NCBI GenBank assembly: GCA_964483175.1
Contig: CAZAAT010000089.1
Coordinates: forward strand, 1 to 7,145
Source of the DNA: JAAYHC01 sp964483175
Lineage (GTDB): Bacteria; Bacillota; UBA5301
DNA length: 7,145 bases
Direction of reading: 5' to 3'
This document shows, one piece after another, positions 1 to 5,801 of this stretch (position 1 is its first letter; every line of letters begins with the position of its first letter). The position numbers were made by a program, and so were the translations under genes. The notes below the pieces were generated by a model. That model had not been told where the DNA came from. It was given only the letters and a program-made list of their open reading frames with translations, and ran no database searches.

Positions 1-7
1 TTCTTAT

Positions 8-56
8 TCCTCCGCCAAACCATACTCTACTATAGTTTTTCGGCATTTTTTGACAA
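8..56 (-). promoter_or_regulatory. Promoter and ribosome binding site of a gene beginning just left of the window
   Basis: On the minus strand there is a -35 TTGTCA (51-56), a 16-bp spacer and a -10 TATAGT (29-34), each one base off the sigma-A consensus. A GGAGG ribosome binding site follows at 9-13. No start codon is reached before position 1, so the gene must start within a few bases beyond the window edge. It sits downstream of the response-regulator terminator and is therefore a separate unit, possibly a target of that regulator. Nothing can be said about its product. Confidence 0.65.
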
Positions 57-71
57 TTCCCTGTTCCTGCC

Positions 72-104
72 AAATAAAGAAACGGAAGGCACTATGCCTT
101 CCGT
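72..104 (-). terminator. Intrinsic terminator downstream of the response regulator
   Basis: A perfect 9-bp stem (arms 82-90 and 96-104, ACGGAAGGC type) with a 5-nt loop is followed on the minus strand by a T-rich run (TTCTTTATTT, 81-72). On the plus strand nothing T-rich follows, so it works in the minus direction. It lies about 205 bp past the response-regulator stop, leaving a long 3' region on that transcript. Confidence 0.75.
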
Positions 105-311
105 CAATGCGGCAGCCTTAAGTTATGAGTTGGTTGGCGGAGTCAAATAACAGTGTAGACCCTAAAAGTCAAAAAACTGTATCACCATAGTGTAAATGTT
201 AATCCAAATAAAGAGCACTCCTCTGGATCTACATACTGTTGGGGTAATCAACCAAGGCCGCCACAGGTTGATCACCCATATTATTACATAAACAACTTTT
301 TTTAGGAGGTG
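105..311. other. Gene-free region downstream of the response regulator; possible long 3' UTR or small RNA
   Basis: No supported protein gene was found on either strand; open frames here are at most 31 codons and lack ribosome binding sites. The main structure is the inverted repeat at 242-277. An 11-nt direct repeat (CCAAATAAAGA) occurs at 204-214 and again at 70-80, the second copy overlapping the T-rich tail of the terminator. An exact minus-strand TTGACA lies across the regulator stop codon (310-315), but it is followed only by poorly matching -10 sequences (for example TATGTA after 19 bp). The region could be plain 3' UTR or encode a small RNA ending at the terminator at 82-104. Confidence 0.4.
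242..277. repeat. 12-bp inverted repeat with 12-nt loop
   Basis: Arms GGGTAATCAACC (242-253) and GGTTGATCACCC (266-277) are complementary over 12 positions. In minus-strand RNA one of these is a G-U pair, and the other eleven are Watson-Crick. The loop is GC-rich. No T-tract follows on either strand, so it is not a standard terminator. It could be an RNA stem-loop in the regulator 3' region or a DNA operator; its function is unknown. Confidence 0.7.
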
Positions 312-980
312 TCAAATGTCCCATTTTGCCCGAAAATTTCTGCGTACCGCGTAAGCTGCCGCCTCCGCCCTGTTTGACAAACCTAGTTTTCCTAAAATAT
401 TGCTGACATAATTACGGACCGTCTTCTCACTCAGATAGATCTCCTCGGCAATCTGCCTATTAGTTTTACCTTCAGCCAACAAAGATAGAATTCGGTCCTC
501 TTGTTCGGTCAGCTCAGACTCCCGACTAAAACTATCAACCCGCTGTCTGATGCCCCTAATAGCCTCGGCAATTTGGGCCGGTGCCAAGATGGATTCTCCA
601 TTATAAGCCTTGCGAATGTTGTTGACCAGCTCATCTGCACCGATTTCCTTGAGCACATAGCCCGCTGCTCCTGCTAAAATCGAACTCTCAAGTGCTTCAC
701 GGTCAGCATACGAAGTTAACATTAGCACCTTAATATTCTCATCGTTACTGCGGATCTGGCGACAAGCTTCAATCCCACCGCCACCTGGCATGCGAACATC
801 TAAGACCGCAACATCCGGTTTTGTTTCCTCCGCCTGCCTGATAGCCTCCTCGCCAGATGCAGCTTCTGCAACCACGTCTAAGTCAGGATACCTGGCTAAT
901 AGCGTCTTTAGACCCAAGCGGACAACCTCATGATCATCAGCGAGCAGTATACGAATAGGTCTGGCCACCGCATCCACCAC
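312..980 (-). CDS. DosR/NarL-type two-component response regulator
   Basis: This is a 222-residue DNA-binding response regulator, very likely activated by phosphotransfer from the kinase encoded just upstream. The N-terminal receiver domain (about residues 9-125) has the acidic pair D15-D16, the phospho-acceptor D61 in the VLDVRMP motif, the switch T89 and the conserved K111. A LuxR/GerE helix-turn-helix (about 155-212) contains the TNRQIAEEIYLSEKTVRNYVS pattern. Family knowledge: the spacing and the AAAYAVRR ending resemble the DevR/DosR branch of NarL regulators, which sense redox or gas signals in some species; the signal here is unknown. The GTG at 980 is preferred because GGAGGGGG (989-996) sits 8 nt upstream; GTG codons at 977 and 968 are alternatives. 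The gene overlaps the kinase by 44 bp, which suggests translational coupling. Confidence 0.93.
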   Translation of the reverse strand: MVDAVARPIRILLADDHEVVRLGLKTLLARYPDLDVVAEAASGEEAIRQAEETKPDVAVLDVRMPGGGGIEACRQIRSNDENIKVLMLTSYADREALESSILAGAAGYVLKEIGADELVNNIRKAYNGESILAPAQIAEAIRGIRQRVDSFSRESELTEQEDRILSLLAEGKTNRQIAEEIYLSEKTVRNYVSNILGKLGLSNRAEAAAYAVRRNFRAKWDI

Positions 981-2439
981 AGGTTATTCCCCCTCCACAT
1001 CCTTGGTTTAAGCCTTGTCTGGGCAAATACAGGCTTACTTTCGTCCCTTTACCAGGACTGCTGCGCACCTCAAGTTCACCGCCAAGCAGTTTTGCCCGAT
1101 CGCGCATATTAATTATGCCTTGGTGTCCCAAGGTAAATTTGGCCATTAGCAGGTTAGGCTGCTTAAAACCTTTCCCATTATCTGAAACCTGCAGCCATAA
1201 CCCATGTTTGCCGTACTGAGCTTCGATCAAAACTTCAGAAGCCTCGGAGTGCCGGGCTACATTGTTAAGCGCCTCCTTGATCACCCCGATAATTTGATCG
1301 GTTATCTTAGGGCAAATTCGTACCTCTTCAAGGCTGCTTAAATCAGCCTGAACTACAACCTGGTTTCTGGCGTCAAATTCCTCTACGAGCTCTTGAAGCC
1401 GGGTGTATAGGGTAGTTTCTTCAGTATTATCTACCCGTAACTCGCCGATGAAGTCGCGAATTTCTGCGATCAATTGATTGAAATCGCATATAGTCTGGGC
1501 AATTTCCGTTTTGGCTTTCTCTAAATCGCTCTCTAACGTATGCTTTACATTTTCACACCGCAGCCCCATTGCATAAACAGATTGCAAGATCCCATCATGA
1601 AGATCACGACTAATACGGAGGCGTTCATTTACCACCGAATACTGACATTCAGCCCACTCAAGACGACCAACGAGTTCATCCTCAAAGTACTCAAAAAGAT
1701 TAAAAATATAGTAGATCATAAAAAAGATGATAATAATGCGGAAAAGCTCTACCGGCATGTTTAGCAGGTCATGAAAAACAGCTTCATTAAACATGTTGGC
1801 CGGAAAAAAATCGCCGCCCGGTACAATAACCCCGCTAAAAAAAGCAAAGAAATAAAAGAGTACCGAAACATACATGGCGGTGCCACGAGCTTTGGCCAAT
1901 TTCGGGCCAAGAAAGTCCCTACTATGTCTGGCTAGGCCTAGACCGGCCAAAACCGCCCCAGGCAAAGCAAAGAAGTATTTACCTAAACTATCCGCATTTG
2001 TCAGATACCGGTGGGCATTAGGCTCGTCCACCAAAATGAAACCACCGAAAAAAGCAATTGTCCAAAGCAAAAACAAGAGTCCGGGTATGATTTGGGCCAG
2101 TTTCTTCCCGCGCATTTCTTCGTCGACAATAAGGTTAACCCCAAACTGAACTAAGATCACAAAAGACAGAATATGGAGAAAAACTTGGCCTGCCTTAATC
2201 CATAAGGCAAAACCAGGGGAAAGCGATACAACTTGAATCGGGATAAAAACGTGACCCCACTCAGCTAGACCATGGAACAGTCCGAAGAAAGCAAGAACCC
2301 AGAGATTGCGGATTAGTTTTAGATTGCTTTGAGAACGGTATTGAATCGCAGCGGCCAAACCGAGCATAAAAAAGCCTAGCCCATAGAGAAAATAAAGCAG
2401 AGGCATATTTTGGTCAACAAACTGGTGAATAGTATCCAT
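937..2439 (-). CDS. Membrane-bound sensor histidine kinase (HisKA_3, NarL/DesK class)
   Basis: This 500-residue sensor kinase phosphorylates itself and presumably the overlapping response regulator. Residues 1-250 form about seven hydrophobic segments (near 13-33, 45-69, 82-104, 117-136, 156-170, 188-206, 229-250) with no large extracellular domain, so the signal may be sensed in or at the membrane. A short linker leads to the HisKA_3 dimerisation region with phospho-acceptor H281 in RDLHDG. The ATP-binding domain follows: N-box EALNN at 389-393, G1 box DNGKGF at 420-425, and GKGT at 463-466. The catalytic fold ends near residue 474. The last 26 residues are a Gly/Cys-rich tail with C481, C487 and C490, encoded across the ribosome binding site and start of the regulator gene. 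A GGTGGAGGAC ribosome binding site lies just before the ATG, and pth ends 16 bp upstream, so the two are likely co-transcribed. Confidence 0.93.
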   Translation of the reverse strand: MDTIHQFVDQNMPLLYFLYGLGFFMLGLAAAIQYRSQSNLKLIRNLWVLAFFGLFHGLAEWGHVFIPIQVVSLSPGFALWIKAGQVFLHILSFVILVQFGVNLIVDEEMRGKKLAQIIPGLLFLLWTIAFFGGFILVDEPNAHRYLTNADSLGKYFFALPGAVLAGLGLARHSRDFLGPKLAKARGTAMYVSVLFYFFAFFSGVIVPGGDFFPANMFNEAVFHDLLNMPVELFRIIIIFFMIYYIFNLFEYFEDELVGRLEWAECQYSVVNERLRISRDLHDGILQSVYAMGLRCENVKHTLESDLEKAKTEIAQTICDFNQLIAEIRDFIGELRVDNTEETTLYTRLQELVEEFDARNQVVVQADLSSLEEVRICPKITDQIIGVIKEALNNVARHSEASEVLIEAQYGKHGLWLQVSDNGKGFKQPNLLMAKFTLGHQGIINMRDRAKLLGGELEVRSSPGKGTKVSLYLPRQGLNQGCGGGITCGGCGGQTYSYTAR

Positions 2440-2455
2440 TGTCCTCCACCATTAA

Positions 2456-3016
2456 CTATTTTTTATTAAATTCATTCATTGCCCGGTCAATACCTGCCCG
2501 TATGAAAGCCAAAGCAGCCTCTTCGGCAGTTTCCAAAGCTTGCCTAAGTGTAGCCAGTTCCTCCTGACGAAAGGGTGCTAATACATAATTGGCCCAATCT
2601 CCTACGGGCGGCCTATCGATTCCCACCCGCAAACGTGCAAACTCTTCTGAACCCAAACAATTGATGATCGAACGCATTCCATTATGGGTTCCGGCCCCAC
2701 CTTTATACCGTAGGCGAATTTTACCTACCGGTAAATCCATGTCGTCATAGATTACCAACAGATCTTGCAGCTCGACTCGGAAGTAGCGAACCAAAGCCGC
2801 AACCGCCTCTCCGCTATTGTTCATAAAAGTTTGCGGTTTAACTAAGACCACTTTATCTGCTGCTAGTCGAGCTTCTCCGATCAATGCTTTGTTCTGCAGC
2901 TTGCGGACGCTAATTCCCAATCGATCCGCTAAGCGATCGACTACTACAAAGCCCACATTGTGTCGGGAAGCAGCGTACTGTCGGCCTGGATTTCCCAGCC
3001 CAACAATCATCTTCAT
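2456..3016 (-). CDS. pth: Peptidyl-tRNA hydrolase (Pth)
   Basis: This cytoplasmic esterase releases peptides from peptidyl-tRNAs that drop off ribosomes, recycling tRNA; it is normally essential. The 186-residue product is typical in length. It shows GLGNPG at 6-11 with N9, the catalytic H19 in the SRHNVGF motif, KPQTFMN ending at N66, the catalytic D92 in IYDDMD, and GGAGTHNG with N112. These match the E. coli set N10, H20, N68, D93 and N114. A longer frame from GTG at 3025 is possible, but that GTG lies inside the GGAGTG ribosome binding site. The ATG at 3016 sits 8 nt from GGAG (3025-3028) and gives the normal MKMIVGLGN start. The binding site abuts the T-tract of the ctc terminator, so expression seems to need readthrough. 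Downstream is a histidine kinase, not the mfd often found here in Firmicutes. Confidence 0.96.
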   Translation of the reverse strand: MKMIVGLGNPGRQYAASRHNVGFVVVDRLADRLGISVRKLQNKALIGEARLAADKVVLVKPQTFMNNSGEAVAALVRYFRVELQDLLVIYDDMDLPVGKIRLRYKGGAGTHNGMRSIINCLGSEEFARLRVGIDRPPVGDWANYVLAPFRQEELATLRQALETAEEAALAFIRAGIDRAMNEFNKK

Positions 3017-3027
3017 CGTCCACACTC

Positions 3028-3056
3028 CAAAAAAGCGCAGTCAAGTTGACTGCGCT
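3028..3056 (-). terminator. Strong intrinsic terminator between ctc and pth
   Basis: A perfect 9-bp stem (3034-3042 with 3048-3056, sequence AGCGCAGTC on the minus strand) has a 5-nt loop and is followed at once by six T residues (3034-3029). The pth ribosome binding site GGAG begins directly after them. The hairpin would end most ctc transcripts and make pth expression depend on readthrough or antitermination. Confidence 0.85.
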
Positions 3057-3085
3057 CATTAATCCTAGCAAAACCAATAGATAAT

Positions 3086-3688
3086 CTACTCCGCGTCGTC
3101 TGCGGTTTCGCCGTCCTCAGCAGTTTCTTCTTCCTCAACTTGCTTGGCCGGAGCAGAAACCGTAACTACGACCTCATCAGGACTGGTTGTCACCTCGACA
3201 CCCTCTGGCGTCACTAAATCGGCTACTCGCAGTGAATCAAGCATCTTGAGCCCGGCAACATCAACCTCAATGAACTCAGGAATCTGTGTTGGCAAACAGG
3301 TTACTTCGACCTCTCTCAGAATATGTTCGAGAATACCCCCATCGTTTTCGCGTTGATCCTCATTTATTAAGGTCAACGGTACCAAGGTGGCGATTGGTTG
3401 GTCCAGACTAACCTGCATCAAGTCTACATGCAATAATTGATTGCTTACCGGGTCTTTTTGTACCTCTTTAATAATGACCGGACGAGCTTTGCTCTCCCCT
3501 TCGATCATTACATCAATTAAACTGGCACTAAGTAGTCTGTTCATTGCCTTTTCGGGAACAACTAAATTAATGTCTTGCTTCGTATCACCGTATAAGACAG
3601 CTGGAACCAAACCCTGTGCACGCAATTTACGTGCAGCTCCCTTGCCGGAAAGGGCTCGCACCTGTGCTGTTAAGGCGAAATCTGCCAT
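3086..3688 (-). CDS. ctc: 50S ribosomal protein L25 / general stress protein Ctc
   Basis: This is a two-domain L25 (TL5/Ctc type) that binds 5S rRNA in the central protuberance of the large ribosomal subunit. The 200-residue length fits the long Ctc form, not the short E. coli RplY. The 5S-binding N-terminal domain (about 1-92) contains GKGAARKLRAQGLVPAVLYG and the QKDPVSNQLLHVDL motif near 77-90. The TL5-like C-terminal beta domain (about 98-180) is followed by an acidic Glu/Asp-rich tail (185-200), common in this family. The ATG at 3688 has a GAGGAGGT ribosome binding site (3697-3704) 8 nt upstream. The gene has its own promoter right behind glmU and its own terminator, so it can be expressed alone. 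In Bacillus ctc is under sigma-B; here the visible promoter is of the sigma-A type. Confidence 0.95.
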   Translation of the reverse strand: MADFALTAQVRALSGKGAARKLRAQGLVPAVLYGDTKQDINLVVPEKAMNRLLSASLIDVMIEGESKARPVIIKEVQKDPVSNQLLHVDLMQVSLDQPIATLVPLTLINEDQRENDGGILEHILREVEVTCLPTQIPEFIEVDVAGLKMLDSLRVADLVTPEGVEVTTSPDEVVVTVSAPAKQVEEEETAEDGETADDAE

Positions 3689-3738
3689 GTATGGTTACCT
3701 CCTCTATATACTCCCTATAATTACCGAGACACGGAGTT

Positions 3739-3767
3739 ATTATATCACCCGTCCTAATCCACGTCAA
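3739..3767 (-). promoter_or_regulatory. Sigma-A-type promoter of ctc
   Basis: The -35 TTGACG (3762-3767), a 17-bp spacer and a perfect -10 TATAAT (3739-3744) lie on the minus strand. The -35 starts 3 bp past the glmU stop codon. The expected transcription start is near 3732, giving a leader of about 45 nt before the ctc start. No operator-like repeat was noticed. Confidence 0.88.
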
Positions 3768-3770
3768 ACG

Positions 3771-5057
3771 TCAAGACTTTGGTTTGCGAGAAGCCGCCCA
3801 GTCCTCTTTGTTAACTTGCCGACTACGCGCAACTCCAAGCGCACCATCTGGGATATCCTTGGTTATTGTGGACCCTGCGGCAATGTAGGCACCTTGTCCG
3901 ATAGTTACAGGTGCCACCAAATTGGTGTTGCTTCCGATGAAAGCACCATCATTAATAACGGTCCGGTGCTTCTGTTGACCATCGTAGTTACAGGTGATCG
4001 TACCAGCGCCGATGTTTGCTCCTGAGCCGATTACCGTATCCCCGATATAACTATGGTGGGGTACTTTGCTGCCAGTTCCCACTACAGAGTTTTTAATCTC
4101 CACAAAGTCGCCAACTTTTACGCCATCAGCGAGGCGGGTACCCGGACGCAGGTAAGCAAAGGGTCCAACTTGACATCCAGAACCGATCACGACATTTTCT
4201 GCCACCATCACCCCCGGATAAATGATCGTATCCGGACCAATCTGGGTCTCCGGATGGATATAAGCCGTATCCGGGTCCAAAATGGTAACACCTTCACTCA
4301 TTAATTCGTAGGCTTTACGTCTCCATAATATTTTGCCGGCTTGGGCCAGCTCATATCGGGTATTAATCCCCATTACCTCAGTCGGGTCACCCGCAACATA
4401 AGCCCCTACCAGATAGTTTCTCTGACGCAAAATCTTAATTACATCCGTAAGGTAGTACTCTCCCTGCTTATTATCTGCCGAAATTTCACCAAGGCACTCC
4501 ATTAGTATCGGTGTATCGAAGCAGTAAATCGAAGAGTTAATCTCCTTGATTAATCGCTCTTCGTCACTAGCATCCTTCTCTTCAACAATCCCAATAACAT
4601 CACCGCCGGGATTACGAATAATCCGTCCATACCCGGTTGGCAGATCGACAACTGTTGTTAAAATGGTAGCACTATAGCCGCCTGATTGATGGTGATCCAA
4701 AAGACCACGCAAGGTTGCGGCCGAAATAAGCGGGGCATCCCCTGGTAAAACCAGCAGAATGCCCGAGAAATCTTGGAGTAGTTCGTTGGCCTGCAAAACA
4801 GCATGCCCGGTGCCTAACTGCTCCCGTTGTAGCACAAAATCGAGCGGAACCAGATGCTGCTCCTTCTCGACCGTACTTTGCACCAGTTCGGCCTGGTGCC
4901 CGATTACCAGATGGATTCTTTCGGGACCAAGCTCAGCTACGGTTTGCAATATATAATTAACCACCGGGCGACCCAATAAGGGATGGAGCACTTTGGGCAG
5001 ATCCGATTTCATGCGGGTACCCTTCCCGGCGGCAAGGATTAACGAACGAAATTTCAA
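3771..5057 (-). CDS. glmU: Bifunctional GlmU: GlcN-1-P acetyltransferase / GlcNAc-1-P uridylyltransferase
   Basis: This enzyme makes UDP-GlcNAc for peptidoglycan and wall polymers: its C-terminal domain acetylates glucosamine-1-phosphate and its N-terminal domain attaches UMP. From the TTG at 5057 it has 428 residues. The uridylyltransferase domain shows LAAGKGTRMKSDLPKVLHP (8-26), QREQLGTGHAV (77-87), GDAPL (106-110), GYGRII (142-147) and EINSSIYCFD (172-181). The left-handed beta-helix carries IGPFAYLRPG-like repeats, the KVPHHSYIGD motif with presumed catalytic H334, NIGAGTITCNYDG and a normal end. About 28-33 residues found in the E. coli and B. subtilis proteins, as remembered, are missing between residues about 287 and 300. 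TTG is chosen because the longer GTG start at 5066 lies inside the GGGAGGTG ribosome binding site (5064-5071), 6 nt before TTG, and MKFRSLILAAGKGTR is the usual family start. Confidence 0.95.
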   Translation of the reverse strand: MKFRSLILAAGKGTRMKSDLPKVLHPLLGRPVVNYILQTVAELGPERIHLVIGHQAELVQSTVEKEQHLVPLDFVLQREQLGTGHAVLQANELLQDFSGILLVLPGDAPLISAATLRGLLDHHQSGGYSATILTTVVDLPTGYGRIIRNPGGDVIGIVEEKDASDEERLIKEINSSIYCFDTPILMECLGEISADNKQGEYYLTDVIKILRQRNYLVGAYVAGDPTEVMGINTRYELAQAGKILWRRKAYELMSEGVTILDPDTAYIHPETQIGPDTIIYPGVMVAENVVIGSGCQVGPFAYLRPGTRLADGVKVGDFVEIKNSVVGTGSKVPHHSYIGDTVIGSGANIGAGTITCNYDGQQKHRTVINDGAFIGSNTNLVAPVTIGQGAYIAAGSTITKDIPDGALGVARSRQVNKEDWAASRKPKS

Positions 5058-5063
5058 TAAGAA

Positions 5064-5071
5064 CACCTCCC
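5064..5071 (-). promoter_or_regulatory. glmU ribosome binding site that decides the TTG start
   Basis: GGGAGGTG lies 6 nt before the TTG at 5057. The in-frame GTG (5066-5064) that would lengthen the protein by three residues is part of this site and so is unlikely to be the initiator. Confidence 0.8.
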
Positions 5072-5112
5072 GGTTTTAGTATACGTTTTCCCGGAAGATT
5101 ATCCTTTATTTG

Positions 5113-5718
5113 TTAGTGGTGTGTCCCCTCGACAATCGCTACCCCTTTGGCCTCGATACTTTGTTTAATGGCATCCAGATGCGGGCATTTCGGGTAATCT
5201 CCTTCAAGCAACATGCACGATGAAAGATGCACGGTATCAAGCCCATATTTTTTCAATTTTTCGACCATGCGTGAAACCCGCCGCCCCGAACACCCGCCAC
5301 AAGTAATCATCGCGATTAATTCATCATCCGGGCCATATCCCTTAAAATGAATCCTTTTCTTATTCCAAGCCATCATACAGGCGATTCCGGGACAGGTCTC
5401 CGAGGTAATCTCACAGCGGATGATCGCAATCTTACGCCCCTTTGTTTCCGCAGCTTTGGCTACCGACTTGTCCTCGCCACATTCCGAGCAGCCGTCCTCT
5501 TTACAGCTGTGTCCCGCGGATTTCTGCTCCTTCGTCTTTGTTGCTTTATTACCAAAAAGACTCGTAAAATATTTATCCTTAACCTCCTGAACTAAAGCAG
5601 GCGTAACTTCCTCAATCCCCCGCTTGCAGGCCTCGTCTTCGACGGCTTTTTTAGCCATGCCCCGCACAAAACCCGGCACACCGCTAAGTGCCGCTTCGGC
5701 TTCCTGGCTCCACCGCAT
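5113..5718 (-). CDS. PCP_red-like / CGGC-domain cysteine-rich protein, presumed metal or redox binding
   Basis: This soluble 201-residue protein appears to be a two-domain fusion. Residues 1-50 (W3, the VPGFVRGMAKKAVEDEACKRG pattern, then EVTPALVQEV) resemble PCP_red, the small helical domain named after protochlorophyllide reductase subunits. Residues 51-93 are a charged linker with a CX4CX2C cluster (C72, C77, C80). Residues 95-201 match the CGGC domain: IAIIRCEITSETCPG, the signature CGGC at 140-143, and later C168 and C178 in SSCMLLEGDYPKCPH. With 11 cysteines in total, metal or redox-cofactor binding is likely, but no reaction is known. Family assignments are from memory of motif patterns. 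The ATG has GAGGAGGT (5725-5732) 6 nt upstream. The glmU start lies 55 bp downstream with no terminator between, so co-transcription is likely. No good promoter was seen in the 83 bp upstream. Confidence 0.8.
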   Translation of the reverse strand: MRWSQEAEAALSGVPGFVRGMAKKAVEDEACKRGIEEVTPALVQEVKDKYFTSLFGNKATKTKEQKSAGHSCKEDGCSECGEDKSVAKAAETKGRKIAIIRCEITSETCPGIACMMAWNKKRIHFKGYGPDDELIAMITCGGCSGRRVSRMVEKLKKYGLDTVHLSSCMLLEGDYPKCPHLDAIKQSIEAKGVAIVEGTHH

Positions 5719-5801
5719 GAACCTACCTCCTCAGATACTAACTCTTTTAGTGATATATAACGCAAAAAAGAAAGGAGGAGTTCCAAGCGGGGCAAAAGGG
5801 G

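Noticed and set aside
50..78. Plus-strand TTGACA with AATAAA at 17 bp
   Set aside because: The -10 is poor, no plus-strand gene follows, and the same bases form the better minus-strand promoter.
9..142. 9-bp inverted match CTCCGCCAA (10-18) / TTGGCGGAG (134-142) that could mask the ribosome binding site of the next gene
   Set aside because: The promoter of the next gene lies between the two copies, so its mRNA would not contain the partner, and the regulator transcript should stop before it.
196..291. Plus-strand 31-codon frame
   Set aside because: It has no ribosome binding site, no promoter and no recognisable sequence, and is explained better by the inverted repeat region.
305..354. Plus-strand 12-codon frame (ATG at 316) with a perfect AGGAGGTG 5 nt upstream
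   Set aside because: Most of it is antisense to the regulator 3' end, and no plus-strand promoter or downstream gene exists that it could serve as a leader peptide for. The AGGAGGTG is probably chance.
3441..4025. Plus-strand 194-codon frame
   Set aside because: It runs antisense across the ctc start, the ctc promoter and the end of glmU, has no ribosome binding site or recognisable domain, and the minus-strand genes are certain.
5072..5096. CCGG-flanked GTATAC palindrome upstream of glmU as a possible operator or promoter (-10 TATACT)
   Set aside because: No acceptable -35 lies at 16-18 bp, and the palindromes are short enough to be chance; glmU is more simply read from upstream.
5592..5795. 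Minus-strand 67-codon frame overlapping the PCP_red/CGGC gene start
   Set aside because: It is another frame over the well-supported gene, rich in Arg and Lys, with no conserved features.
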